A stretch of DNA of 33,619 nucleotides from CAMAUF01 sp046152925 (GTDB lineage: Bacteria > Chloroflexota > Dehalococcoidia > Tepidiformales > Tepidiformaceae): positions 1-33,619 of the forward strand of contig JBJXFX010000149.1 of assembly GCA_046152925.1 (NCBI GenBank), in the 5' to 3' direction. The position numbers and the translations under genes were made by a program. Below are positions 22,545-30,684 of the stretch, piece after piece; the first letter of the stretch is position 1; every line of letters begins with the position of its first letter. The notes beneath the pieces are model-generated. The model did not search any database. It was not told where the DNA came from and saw nothing but the letters and a program-made list of their open reading frames with translations.

Positions 22545-24602
22545 ATGGAAACCCTGTACGTTGTCCTCGGCGTCGTCATCGGCGTGCCGCTGGTCGTCTT
22601 CTTGCTGCTGCTGCTGACGGGTGCGCTCGTCAACATTGGCGGCCAAGAGGTCGGCCTTTTGGAGCGCCGCTATATCGGAAAGGGCTTGCCGGAAGGCCGC
22701 GTCATCGCCCTCACAGGCGAAGTCGGCATCCAGGCGCGCGTGCTGCCGCCTGGCTTGCACATCCTTGTCCCGTTCCTCTTCAAGGTCCGAAAGACGCCAA
22801 TGGTCGTCATCAACGAAGACGAAGTCGGCATCGTCGAGTCAATCGACGGCCATGCGCTAGAGCCGGGCCGCATTTTCGCCCGCCGCGTCGCCAGCCACGA
22901 CACCTTCCAAGACGGCGAGGCGTTCCTCCGCAACCGCGGCCAGAAGGGCACGCAGGTCGATGTCCTGCCGCCGGGCCAGTTCCGGATTAACACCTACCTG
23001 TTCCGGATCCGCGTCGAAAAGGCGTTAATCGTGGCCGCCCAGCAGGTCGGGATCGTGACCGCACGGGATGGCGGGCCGATGCAGTCTGGCCGCCTGCTCG
23101 CACGCAAGACGCCCGACCACTCCAGCTTCCAGGACGCTGAAGGTTTCCTGACCAACGACGGCCAGCGCGGCCCGCAAATCGAACTCGTGCTCCCGGGCCG
23201 GTACCGCCTTAACACCGACTTCTTCGCGGTCGAGTTGCGGCCGGCCGTCGTGGTCTCCGCGAACCAGGTCGGCCTCGTCACCGCGAAAGATGGCCAGCCT
23301 CTGCCCTCCGGCGAATTGGTCGCCTTCCACGTCGACGGCCATACCGACTACCAGGACGCTTCGGCCTTCATCATCGCGGGCGGCCAACGCGGGCCACAGT
23401 TCGACCTGCTGCGGCCGGGCACCTATTACATCAACCCGCTCATGTTCGATGTAAACCTCGACCAGGTCGCCGTCGTCGAACGCGGCGAGGTCGCCGTCCT
23501 CGTTTCGAACGTCGGCGCTGAGCCGCCGGTCGAATCAGAGGAAGATCGCTTGGGCCCCGCCAAAGAGCGTTACGTGGTCCCGGCGGGCTTCCGCGGCATC
23601 CAGCGAGATGTAGCAGGGCCTGGTGTCTACTACCTCAACCGCTGGGCGTACATCGCCTACGTCATCCCGACGACGAACCTGACCGTGGACTGGGCCGAAG
23701 AGGCTGTCCCCGAGGGCGTCGACTCGGACCCGAGCGTCGCCGCCAACAAGCGAGTCCAGCTCTTCAACCCACTCTCGGTGATTAGCCGGGACGGCTTCGA
23801 GATGAAGGTCAGCGTCAAAGTCATCATCCGCGTGCGTCCGGACCAAGCGCCGTTGATGGTGGCGAAGATCGGCTCCGTCCAGAACCTCGTCGACCACGTC
23901 ATCCACCCGATGATCGACTCGTCCTTCCGCAACCAGGCCTCTTCGACAGAAGCGATGGCCTTTATGCAGGACCGCGCCGTGGAACAGGAGAAGGCGGAAT
24001 CCCGCGCACGTGAGGAACTCGAGAAGTACCACGTGGAGCTCGTCCGCGTACTCATTTCGCAAATCCTCTTGCCGCAGGAGCTGATGTCGATCCATACACG
24101 CCGCGTCATCGCCGCCCAGCAGCAGGCGATGTTCATCGAGCAGCAGAAGTCGGAGCAGGAGCGCATCGCCACCGAGAACACGCGCGCCCAGGCCGATAAG
24201 CAGATCGAACTCGTGGCCGCGCAGATCGGCGTGCAGATCGCAGAACAGAACCGCCAGAAGACGGTCATCGAGGCCGAAGGCCAGGCCCGCGCCGTCGAAC
24301 TCGCCGGTTCAGCCGAGGCGACCCGTATCCGCGCCGTCGGTGATGCCACTGCGGAGGCCTACGACAAGCAGCAGGAGGCCGTCGGCCAGAACAACCTCTT
24401 CGGGATCGAAGTCGCCAAGTCCATCGCGGCAGCCGGGCTCAAGATCACGCCGGATATTGTGGTCAGTGGCGGCGGTGGCGACGCAGGCGGCGGCATCTTC
24501 GCGGCCTTCCTCGCGCAGATGCTCTCGGGCCAGCGCCCGGCACCGGTGGCGAACGGCAATACCCCCCAGGGCGGCGCCGCCCAGTCCGCGACCCGGCTCT
24601 AA
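22545..24602 (+). CDS. Flotillin-like SPFH protein with tandem N-terminal repeats
   Basis: This 685-residue protein starts with a membrane helix (about 4-27). Residues about 93-312 hold three tandem repeats of roughly 73 residues, each built as QVGIVTARDG...GRLLARKTPDHSSFQDAEGF...GQRGPQ...PGRYRLNT. Degenerate copies lie before (34-88) and after (315-382). An SPFH/band-7 core (about 405-530) and a long charged coiled coil (480-600, with EAEGQARAVELAGSAEA) follow, then a GGGGDAGGG linker and a short C-terminal segment. Flotillins form ring-like membrane scaffolds. The repeats recall the beta-repeat arm of major vault protein, which also joins repeats to an SPFH-like shoulder. No NfeD partner gene is adjacent. 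A strong hairpin terminator follows. Confidence 0.88.
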   Translation: METLYVVLGVVIGVPLVVFLLLLLTGALVNIGGQEVGLLERRYIGKGLPEGRVIALTGEVGIQARVLPPGLHILVPFLFKVRKTPMVVINEDEVGIVESIDGHALEPGRIFARRVASHDTFQDGEAFLRNRGQKGTQVDVLPPGQFRINTYLFRIRVEKALIVAAQQVGIVTARDGGPMQSGRLLARKTPDHSSFQDAEGFLTNDGQRGPQIELVLPGRYRLNTDFFAVELRPAVVVSANQVGLVTAKDGQPLPSGELVAFHVDGHTDYQDASAFIIAGGQRGPQFDLLRPGTYYINPLMFDVNLDQVAVVERGEVAVLVSNVGAEPPVESEEDRLGPAKERYVVPAGFRGIQRDVAGPGVYYLNRWAYIAYVIPTTNLTVDWAEEAVPEGVDSDPSVAANKRVQLFNPLSVISRDGFEMKVSVKVIIRVRPDQAPLMVAKIGSVQNLVDHVIHPMIDSSFRNQASSTEAMAFMQDRAVEQEKAESRAREELEKYHVELVRVLISQILLPQELMSIHTRRVIAAQQQAMFIEQQKSEQERIATENTRAQADKQIELVAAQIGVQIAEQNRQKTVIEAEGQARAVELAGSAEATRIRAVGDATAEAYDKQQEAVGQNNLFGIEVAKSIAAAGLKITPDIVVSGGGGDAGGGIFAAFLAQMLSGQRPAPVANGNTPQGGAAQSATRL

Positions 24603-24620
24603 GCCAGGAGAGCACCAACA

Positions 24621-24651
24621 AGGGCGGCCGGCCATGTGGTCCGGCCGCCCT
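24621..24651 (+). terminator. Hairpin terminator after the SPFH gene
   Basis: AGGGCGGCCGG and CCGGCCGCCCT form a perfect 11-bp stem around a 9-nt loop, 18 bp after the stop codon. The following CGATCCTTGTCT is only weakly T-rich. Confidence 0.75.
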
Positions 24652-24706
24652 CGATCCTTGTCTGGCACGACAGGTGAGCGCACGCCGTCGCATACTTCGC
24701 CACACG

Positions 24707-25384
24707 ATGGCCCGCCTTCGGACCCACCGCGTTGAGCCCGCGCCGCCGGGGTACCCCGAGGTGATCCGTGGCTACGGCCTCGAACTCCGCGCTTGGGATA
24801 GCGCGCTCGTGAAACAAATGGCCCGATGGGGGGAGCGGGGCTTTCCCTTCCACCCGTTCGACCTCGGCCACCTGCGCGACCGCGGGCGCGCCGAATCCGC
24901 CCTCGCCTGGGCGCGGACGCCCGGCGCCCACCGCCATCTCGTCGCGATCGAAGACGGCGCCGCTGTTGGCCGCGTCTCCGTGAATACACAGGACGCCGCA
25001 GGTTTGTACTTGTGGTCAGTCCACGTCCCGCCCGAGCACGAGGGCCGGGGCCTGGCGCGCCGGATGCTGGCGGCGCTCATGGAGTGGTGCGAAGCGAAGT
25101 ACCCGGGCCGCGATTTCGTGCTCACGACGAACCTGTTCGCGACGCCGGCCCACCGCACGTACGCGGCCCTCGGGTTCGAGATCGCCGAGACCCTCTGGCA
25201 CTTCGACGCCCAGCTCGGGGCGGCACTCTGGCGAGCCGACCCCGCCGAACGCCAGCCGATCGCCCCCTACACCCGTTTCGCCTCCGGCCGCTGGGAGGTG
25301 CTCACCTACCTGATGCGGCGCAAGGCTGGCGCGCCGATGTGGCTCGGGCGGGATGCACCTCCGTGGGCCTCGAATAGCGGTTGA
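24707..25384 (+). CDS. GNAT-family N-acetyltransferase
   Basis: The product is 225 residues long from ATG 24707; a GTG at 24674 would add 11 basic residues. The acetyl-CoA site is clear in LYLWSVHVPPEHEGRGLARRMLAALMEW when read across residues 100-127, with the pyrophosphate loop EGRGLARR at 112-119, and the later TPAHRTYAALGFEIAE gives motif B. The N-terminal 80 residues (PFHPFDLGHLRDRGRAE) and the C-terminal 55 residues are unusual and may set substrate choice. The gene begins the plus-strand run leading to the peptide genes, though a hairpin at 25470 may separate it from them. A role in modifying peptides or small amines cannot be decided. Confidence 0.85.
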   Translation: MARLRTHRVEPAPPGYPEVIRGYGLELRAWDSALVKQMARWGERGFPFHPFDLGHLRDRGRAESALAWARTPGAHRHLVAIEDGAAVGRVSVNTQDAAGLYLWSVHVPPEHEGRGLARRMLAALMEWCEAKYPGRDFVLTTNLFATPAHRTYAALGFEIAETLWHFDAQLGAALWRADPAERQPIAPYTRFASGRWEVLTYLMRRKAGAPMWLGRDAPPWASNSG

Positions 25385-25402
25385 ACGGCGGAAGATGGCG
25401 GA

Positions 25403-25415
25403 TTCGAGTGATGGC
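25403..25415 (+). repeat. 13-bp element shared by two leader regions, copy 1
   Basis: TTCGAGTGATGGC begins 19 bp after the acetyltransferase stop codon. The identical 13 bp recur at 26691, just after the oxidoreductase stop, and the similarity extends upstream with a small gap (GATGG). Each copy sits in the leader of a peptide gene. Confidence 0.6.
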
Positions 25416-25469
25416 AGACCTGTCCCCGCGGCGTAGGTTCGTGTGTACCGGTCCACGGCTTCCGGGCCG

Positions 25470-25499
25470 GTGGCGGGCCCAGCGGGAGAGCGGGCCCCG
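25470..25499 (+). terminator. Hairpin between acetyltransferase and first peptide gene
   Basis: GGCGGGCCC pairs with GGGCCCCGCC (one bulged C) around an 11-nt loop. There is no T-run. It may end the acetyltransferase transcript and so give the peptide genes their own promoter. Confidence 0.5.
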
Positions 25500-25589
25500 C
25501 CGTCAAGCCAGGCAGCCCAGGTGTGCCGCAAAGAACATACGCGGTGCACCGAAGCCGTTACCGTCCGCACCAATTCGCAGGAGTAGGAT

Positions 25590-25748
25590 GTGAGCACGAC
25601 TAAGCCTGACCGGAGCGCCGTTACGACCCCTAAGCTCGACGCCGAGACCGTCAAGGACCTCGATGCCCCGGACCAGGACGCTGGCCACGCTCGCGGCGGC
25701 GGCCGCAGCCGCAGCGCCGGCCGCGACGCCGGCGGCAGCGTCGGGTAG
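25590..25748 (+). CDS. RiPP precursor-like peptide A
   Basis: A 52-residue product starting at GTG 25590 with AGGAG six nt upstream. The ATG two bases earlier hits a stop at once. Residues 15-24 read LDAETVKDLD, the segment shared by all four small genes, followed by a variable acidic linker and RGGGRSRSAGRDAGGSVG at the end. The layout is that of a leader peptide with a Gly-Gly type cleavage site and a short core. The core here is Arg/Gly/Ser-rich with no Cys. The F420-type oxidoreductase gene starts only 2 bp after its stop. RiPP identity is inferred from architecture. Confidence 0.7.
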   Translation: MSTTKPDRSAVTTPKLDAETVKDLDAPDQDAGHARGGGRSRSAGRDAGGSVG

Positions 25749-25750
25749 TC

Positions 25751-26686
25751 GTGGAACGGCACGGCCCTCGGGAGATCGGGCTCGCCGTCGCGCTCGGCCG
25801 CCTTGGGATCTGGGACGCTGGCCTCTGTTTCCAGCCTGCGGCCGATGCGCGCCGTATCGCGGCCGCGCTCGATGACGCCGGCGTGACCGCGGCCTGGCTG
25901 CACTCCGGTGGCCACGACCCGTTCGCGTTCGCTCCGGTCCTCCTGCAGGCCTCTTCGCGGCTCGTTGTCGGGACCTCGATCGTCAGCATCTGGCGGCACG
26001 GCCCGGACCAGATGGCGAACGCGGCCCGGACCATCGGCGAGGCCTTCCCCGGCCGCTTCGTCCTCGGGATCGGGACCTCGCACCAGGGGGCCCGGTCGTG
26101 GGCCGGTCGTGGCTACGAGAAGCCGCTGCAAGACCTTTCCGACTACCTTGACGCCATGGACCAGGCGCCGTGGAACGGCCCGCGGCCCGAACCGCCTGTC
26201 CCGAGGATGATCGCGGCGCTTGGCCCGAAGATGCTGGACCTCACCCGGCGGCGGTCGAGGGGCGCCATTCCGTACCTCGTCCCCGTCGAGTACACGGCCT
26301 TCGCGCGCGAGCGACTCGGCCCTGAGCCGGTGCTTGCGATCCACCAAGCGGCCGTCATCGGAGAGTCCGAGGCCAAGTCCCGCGAACTCGCCCGCGAGCA
26401 CGTTGCCGCGTATCTGCAAACCACCAACTACCCGAACAACCTGCGGCGGCTCGGCTGGAGCGAAGCCGACCTCGAAGCTGGCGGGAGCGACCGGCTGATC
26501 GATGCGCTCGTCGTCCGCGGCGACGCCGAAGTGGTCGCCGGGCGCGTGCGGGCTCACCTCGCCGCGGGTGCCGACCATGTCTGCGTCAACCCACTCAGCC
26601 CACGATTTCCCGAGGTCCCACTGCCTGACCTCGCCGATCTCTCGGCGCGGCTCACCGTGGATAGTGGGGTGACTCGCGAAAAATGA
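25751..26686 (+). CDS. LLM-class F420-dependent oxidoreductase
   Basis: A 311-residue product with a GTG start 2 bp after peptide A. It has the luciferase-like monooxygenase TIM barrel: LGRLGIWDAG, RLVVGTSIVSIWRHGPDQMA, the strand-turn FPGRFVLGIGTSHQG, QTTNYPNNLRRLGW and a C-terminal GDAEVVAGRVRAHLAAGADH. These blocks match the F420-using branch (MSMEG_4141-like) rather than the FMN monooxygenases. Family members move hydride between F420 and alcohols, aldehydes or double bonds. One described lanthipeptide tailoring enzyme type (LanJC) is an F420H2-dependent LLM protein that reduces dehydroalanine to D-alanine. Its place between peptide genes A and B makes a peptide-tailoring role attractive but unproved. 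Confidence 0.88.
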   Translation: MERHGPREIGLAVALGRLGIWDAGLCFQPAADARRIAAALDDAGVTAAWLHSGGHDPFAFAPVLLQASSRLVVGTSIVSIWRHGPDQMANAARTIGEAFPGRFVLGIGTSHQGARSWAGRGYEKPLQDLSDYLDAMDQAPWNGPRPEPPVPRMIAALGPKMLDLTRRRSRGAIPYLVPVEYTAFARERLGPEPVLAIHQAAVIGESEAKSRELAREHVAAYLQTTNYPNNLRRLGWSEADLEAGGSDRLIDALVVRGDAEVVAGRVRAHLAAGADHVCVNPLSPRFPEVPLPDLADLSARLTVDSGVTREK

Positions 26687-26690
26687 TGGT

Positions 26691-26703
26691 TTCGAGTGAT
26701 GGC
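26691..26703 (+). repeat. 13-bp element shared by two leader regions, copy 2
   Basis: TTCGAGTGATGGC starts 4 bp after the oxidoreductase stop codon and lies in the leader of peptide gene B, 61 bp before its start. It is identical to the copy at 25403. Confidence 0.6.
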
Positions 26704-26764
26704 GGGGCCTTCCGCCTCGCGTACGGTGATGGCATCGGAAGTGAGCGACTCGGAGGAAAGCGAA

Positions 26765-26926
26765 GTGAGCGAAGTACGCCGGAAGGCACATCAAGGCGAG
26801 GTGCCAAGCCTCGATGCCGAGACCGTCAAGGACCTGGAGCCGGCCGCCGCCAAGGACGTCCAGGGCGGCCGGAGCAGCAGCGGCAAGAGCATCGCCGGTA
26901 GTGTTGCCGGCAGCCACGTCACCTAG
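26765..26926 (+). CDS. RiPP precursor-like peptide B
   Basis: A 53-residue product from GTG 26765, chosen for its strong ribosome site GGAGGA seven nt upstream; longer in-frame starts exist at 26729 and 26696. It has SLDAETVKDLEP (15-26), then AAAKDVQGG and the tail RSSSGKSIAGSVAGSHVT. The GG at 34-35 is the likely leader-core boundary. The tail is Ser/Gly/Ala-rich without Cys, and its SIAG/SVAGS pieces recur in peptides C and D. It is followed 19 bp later by gene C. Confidence 0.75.
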   Translation: MSEVRRKAHQGEVPSLDAETVKDLEPAAAKDVQGGRSSSGKSIAGSVAGSHVT

Positions 26927-26945
26927 CACGCCACGGGAGGACACC

Positions 26946-27116
26946 ATGAGTGAATCGAAGGGCCAGCCCTCGCGGCCCGAGCCGGCCCTCGACGCCGAGA
27001 CGGTCAAGGACCTGGAGCCGGCGGCTGGCGCGAAGGACGTTCACGGTGGGCGGAGCGCCACCACGAACACATGCATCCCGACCAGAGTGAGCATCGCCGG
27101 CAGCAACGTCACCTAG
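26946..27116 (+). CDS. RiPP precursor-like peptide C (contains one Cys)
   Basis: A 56-residue product from an ATG with GGGAGG five nt upstream. It has ALDAETVKDLEP, then AAGAKDVHGG and the tail RSATTNTCIPTRVSIAGSNVT. It is the only one of the four with a Cys, surrounded by Thr/Ser, so a thioether (lanthionine-like) or heterocycle is conceivable. The end SIAGSNVT matches the end of peptide B (SVAGSHVT). The stop is followed within 1 bp by the ribosome site of gene D (GGAGG). Confidence 0.78.
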   Translation: MSESKGQPSRPEPALDAETVKDLEPAAGAKDVHGGRSATTNTCIPTRVSIAGSNVT

Positions 27117-27126
27117 GAGGTGGTCC

Positions 27127-27291
27127 ATGAGCAGTCCGAAACCCAAGACGGAGGGGCCAATCGACCTCTCACTCGATTCCGAGACGGTCAAGGATTTGGA
27201 ACCGCCGAAGCGCGCGACGGACGTGCGCGGTGGCCGCAGCAGCAGCAATGGCGGTCACATGGGCAGCGTCGCCGGAAGCATCGCGGGCTAA
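27127..27291 (+). CDS. RiPP precursor-like peptide D
   Basis: A 54-residue product from an ATG with GGAGG six nt upstream. It has SLDSETVKDLEP, then PKRATDVRGG and the tail RSSSNGGHMGSVAGSIAG. Gly-Gly is followed by RS(S/A), as in B and C. The tail has no Cys. The 171 bp to the next gene may hold a promoter or terminator; none is clear. Together the four genes show a conserved leader and divergent tails, the usual sign of a precursor family. Confidence 0.75.
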   Translation: MSSPKPKTEGPIDLSLDSETVKDLEPPKRATDVRGGRSSSNGGHMGSVAGSIAG

Positions 27292-27462
27292 GCCAGAGGC
27301 GGCGCGACCGGCAGCGGGCAAGCCGGGCCATTATGTTGGTCAAGGTCCGCGATCCGCATGGCTTTCAGGTGCTACCCTCTTGCCCGCGGAAGAGGCACGC
27401 GTCCGGGAGGTGGCCGGAAGGCGTACTCTCTCCCGAAGATGCCGATTCGAGGGGGGTAAGGC

Positions 27463-30400
27463 GTGAAATTTGGGGCTTTTCGCGTCAACCTTGGCGGGCA
27501 GCGCTACGAACTGCCCTTAGACACGCCCGCGGTCACGGTCGGCAGCGAAGCCGGCTCCGGGATCGAACTCAGCGACGCCTCCGTCTCAGCCCGGCACGCC
27601 AAGATCGTCTTCGACTCTGGACACCTCACGGTCGAAGACCTCGGCTCCACCTCGGGCACGTACCTCGACGGCGTCCGCCTTGAACCTGGGACGATCCACG
27701 TGGTCAACGACGGCCAGTCGCTCCGCTTCGGCGTGGTCGACGCCGTCTATGCCGAACCAGGAGCCGCCGTCGCCGCCGTCGCCGAGCCGGTGGCTGGCGT
27801 CCAAGCCGCGCTCCTGAAGGTGGACCTCGAACCGCCAGCCGCGCCGATCGCGCCCGGCACCACGACCGTCGCGCATGTCTCCATCCAGAACCGCAGCCGG
27901 ATCGTAGACCAAGTCACACTCAGCGTGCCGGACTTGCCGCAGGGTTGGGCCACGATCAACCCGCCGGTGATATCGCTGCTTCCCGACCAGTCGGCGCAGG
28001 TGCCGATCGTCATCACGATCCCAAAGGCGGCGGGGACTCCGGCCGGAGCGCTCGGCTTTTCAGTGATGGCCCAATCGCGGCAGGGCCACTCGGCGACCAG
28101 CTCGGCCAGCCTGAACGTCCTTCCGTTCGAAGCGTTCACGATCGCCTTGGAGCCGGCCGCATCGTCCGGGAAATTCCGGCTCGTCGCAAAGAACTCAGGG
28201 AACACGCCTCAGACGTTCGCGCTCGAAGGCATCGACGACGAACTCTCCTACGCCTACACATTTGACCCACCGGCTCTGGTGGTGCCACCGGGCGGCGAAG
28301 CCACCGTCCGGGTGAACGTATCTGCGGGTGGCCGGCCGCTCTCGGGCCAAGAGCAACGGCTCCCATTCAAGGTCAAGGCCACGCCAACCAACGGCGGTGC
28401 CTCGGAGTCATTTTCCGGAAGCCTGATCGTGAAGCCGCGCTTCAAGCGCGACCCCCGCAAGGTCGTCCCGGCCGTGCTCGGCCTCGCGGCGATTGCTGCA
28501 GCCGCTGCCTTCATCCCCTTCTGCCTCGGCGGCGATGACAAGGAAGTCGTGCCAGCAACGGCCACCGCTTCAGCGAGCACGACCCAACTCGCGCTCGGCG
28601 AAGAGCCGACGGTCCACCTGTGTGGCGACGCCACGCAGCCAGCGGGCGCCACAGCCGCAGCGACCCAGACGCCGATCACGCTCCGCCGCGGCACATCTGC
28701 GGCCGAGCCCGGGGGGCCGCTCTTTGCCCAAAATGATCAACGCTGGGGCGATGAAGAGTATGCCCGCGCCAAGGATCCGGACTTCGGTCCGGACTGGTGC
28801 GGCTCCACGATCGCCCAGTGCGGCTGCGCGATGGCGTCGGTCGCTACGATCCTGTCGTTGTATTCGGTCGCAGTAATCCCGGAAGGCACACCGCTAAGCC
28901 CGCAGACGCTGAACGCCTGGTTCAACGGCGACGCCGTGAAGACCTCGCGTGGCTGGGTCAGCCGCGGCTACGTTTTCGGCGACGTCATCTGGAGCGCCGG
29001 CGGGGCCCTTTCGACTCAGGTTGCGGCGCTCTTCCCCGGTTCGCCCACCGTGCGCTTCGTCCGCGCGGGCAGCGGCTCGGATAACGAAATCCGCGCCGAA
29101 ATGGCTGCCGGCCGCCGCGTTGCCCTCCAAGTGCCGGGCCACTGGATCGCCGTGGTCGGCCTCGAAGGGAACCGGATCCTGATCAACGACCCGTACTATC
29201 CCGACCGCGTCTACCTCGACGCCGCCTACCCGAACAAAGTGATGTCCAGCATCATCTACGAGTCGAGCAGCGACCCGAGCGCTATGGTCGTCACGGTCAC
29301 TTCCGACCAGCGGATCCGCATCGTCGACGCCAATGGCAAGGTAGCGGGCACACTCGCGCAAGGCACCCCGACGGAGGTCGCCCGCGGCGCGAAGGAAGAT
29401 ATTCCGGAATCGACCTACACCTTCCAGGAAGCCTGGCGCGACCCGAACTGCATCGAAAAGCCGCCGCCACCCGGGGCCGGCACCAACCAGATCGTGATCC
29501 CACGCCCGCGCGGCCGCTACCGGATCGAGACCGACGACCCCACCAACAAGCCCCTGGTCGTCGTCCACAGTATCGACAAAGATGGCAAGATCACGGTTGA
29601 TGTCGTCGAAGACGACAGCTTCAACGTGGAGTTTCCGGGCATAGCCGCCACCGCCACCGCAACCACACCGGCGACTCCGGCCACGCCTACAACGCCTGCA
29701 ACGAGCGCCACCTCCGTGACCCCGAGCACGCCCGCGACGACCACCGTCCCAGGCAGCGGGTCCGCCCCGACCGTCGGCATCGACTGCCGGACGCTGCCGG
29801 ATGGCGGAGCGGTGACCCTGACCTGCCAAGGCACGGCTAGCGCCCCGGGGGCCATCTCGAGCAGCTACTGGACGGTCAACGGCGTCCGGTCATCGGTGAC
29901 GGGGCCAACCTATTCCAACCGCTTCACCACGAGTCAGTCCGCCGTCGTCGCCTATACCGCCTGTACGGCGGGCGGTTGCACCACCGCCTCGACTGCCCTC
30001 GGCATCGAAGTGCAGCCTCCGACCCCGACACCGACGAATACGGCGACGGCCACTCCGACCAACACAGCCACACCTACAAACACCACCGTCGCCGGGCCGT
30101 CGAGCGGGAGCATCACGTGCACAGCGAAAGAGCTGCCCGACCGCTTTGAAGTGACATGCAAGGAGAGCGTGAACGGGCCGTACGACAACGTCGTCTGGAC
30201 GGCGACCAACAGCAACCCCGCGAGCGCGACCACCAACCCAGGCGTTGCCTTCGTCACCTATCCGGGCAAGGGCAAGGGCACGATCGTCGCCAAGGCCTGC
30301 CTGGGGACGGCGAAGTGCGTCGAGACGAACACCTACACGGTGACCGTCCAGGAGTTCGGCGTCGCCGTCGCAATCGTCGACTTCAACTGCAGCGACGGCG

Positions 30401-30675
30401 CCGCGTGTGCGCGGATTCGTGTGACTCCGGCCAACGCCGTGGGCACGGTCACGCTCTGGGCTGCGACCGGCTCATCCACGGGCGGCCCGCCTGCCACCGG
30501 GTACACCGCGGTCTACTCGTGCAGCTATCCGTCCGGGTGCAGCATCAACAGCGGGGTGGTGTTTGCGTTCACGAGTATCACTGGCGCGCGTTGGTACTAC
30601 GCGACCTTCACACCTGCTGGCATCTCGGTCTGGAGTTCGGCCAGATCTATGCCAACGATCTATTATGACTACTAG
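27463..30675 (+). CDS. FHA domain-transmembrane-C39-like cysteine protease multidomain protein
   Basis: This 1070-residue protein starts at a GTG with a G-rich ribosome site. An FHA domain (about 1-95: SVSARHAKIVF, DLGSTSGTYLDG) has Ser28 in place of the usual Arg of GR. Two NEW3/Ig-like domains (about 115-325) and one membrane helix (about 334-355) follow. The outer part holds a C39-like peptidase domain (about 420-600): DQRWGD, nucleophile Cys455 in GCAMASVATIL, His560 in PGHWIAVVG and Asp576 in INDPYY. Two Thr/Pro-rich linkers (729-765, 851-876) separate Cys-containing Ig-like domains at the C-terminus. It follows the peptide genes and precedes the AAA+ ATPase by 9 bp. A role in cutting the Gly-Gly peptides is possible but the domain is not the ABC-transporter C39 type. 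Confidence 0.85.
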   Translation: MKFGAFRVNLGGQRYELPLDTPAVTVGSEAGSGIELSDASVSARHAKIVFDSGHLTVEDLGSTSGTYLDGVRLEPGTIHVVNDGQSLRFGVVDAVYAEPGAAVAAVAEPVAGVQAALLKVDLEPPAAPIAPGTTTVAHVSIQNRSRIVDQVTLSVPDLPQGWATINPPVISLLPDQSAQVPIVITIPKAAGTPAGALGFSVMAQSRQGHSATSSASLNVLPFEAFTIALEPAASSGKFRLVAKNSGNTPQTFALEGIDDELSYAYTFDPPALVVPPGGEATVRVNVSAGGRPLSGQEQRLPFKVKATPTNGGASESFSGSLIVKPRFKRDPRKVVPAVLGLAAIAAAAAFIPFCLGGDDKEVVPATATASASTTQLALGEEPTVHLCGDATQPAGATAAATQTPITLRRGTSAAEPGGPLFAQNDQRWGDEEYARAKDPDFGPDWCGSTIAQCGCAMASVATILSLYSVAVIPEGTPLSPQTLNAWFNGDAVKTSRGWVSRGYVFGDVIWSAGGALSTQVAALFPGSPTVRFVRAGSGSDNEIRAEMAAGRRVALQVPGHWIAVVGLEGNRILINDPYYPDRVYLDAAYPNKVMSSIIYESSSDPSAMVVTVTSDQRIRIVDANGKVAGTLAQGTPTEVARGAKEDIPESTYTFQEAWRDPNCIEKPPPPGAGTNQIVIPRPRGRYRIETDDPTNKPLVVVHSIDKDGKITVDVVEDDSFNVEFPGIAATATATTPATPATPTTPATSATSVTPSTPATTTVPGSGSAPTVGIDCRTLPDGGAVTLTCQGTASAPGAISSSYWTVNGVRSSVTGPTYSNRFTTSQSAVVAYTACTAGGCTTASTALGIEVQPPTPTPTNTATATPTNTATPTNTTVAGPSSGSITCTAKELPDRFEVTCKESVNGPYDNVVWTATNSNPASATTNPGVAFVTYPGKGKGTIVAKACLGTAKCVETNTYTVTVQEFGVAVAIVDFNCSDGAACARIRVTPANAVGTVTLWAATGSSTGGPPATGYTAVYSCSYPSGCSINSGVVFAFTSITGARWYYATFTPAGISVWSSARSMPTIYYDY

Positions 30676-30684
30676 GCCACGCCG

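Noticed and set aside
25016..27007. Long minus-strand open frame (over 600 codons) opposite the acetyltransferase, peptide and oxidoreductase genes
   Set aside because: It is antisense to well-supported genes, has low-complexity Arg/Gly/Pro composition and no recognisable domain; long shadow frames are expected at this GC content.
28736..29280. C39 domain as part of a bacteriocin ABC exporter
   Set aside because: No ABC transporter membrane or ATPase domain exists in the protein; the domain fits the C39-like secreted branch.
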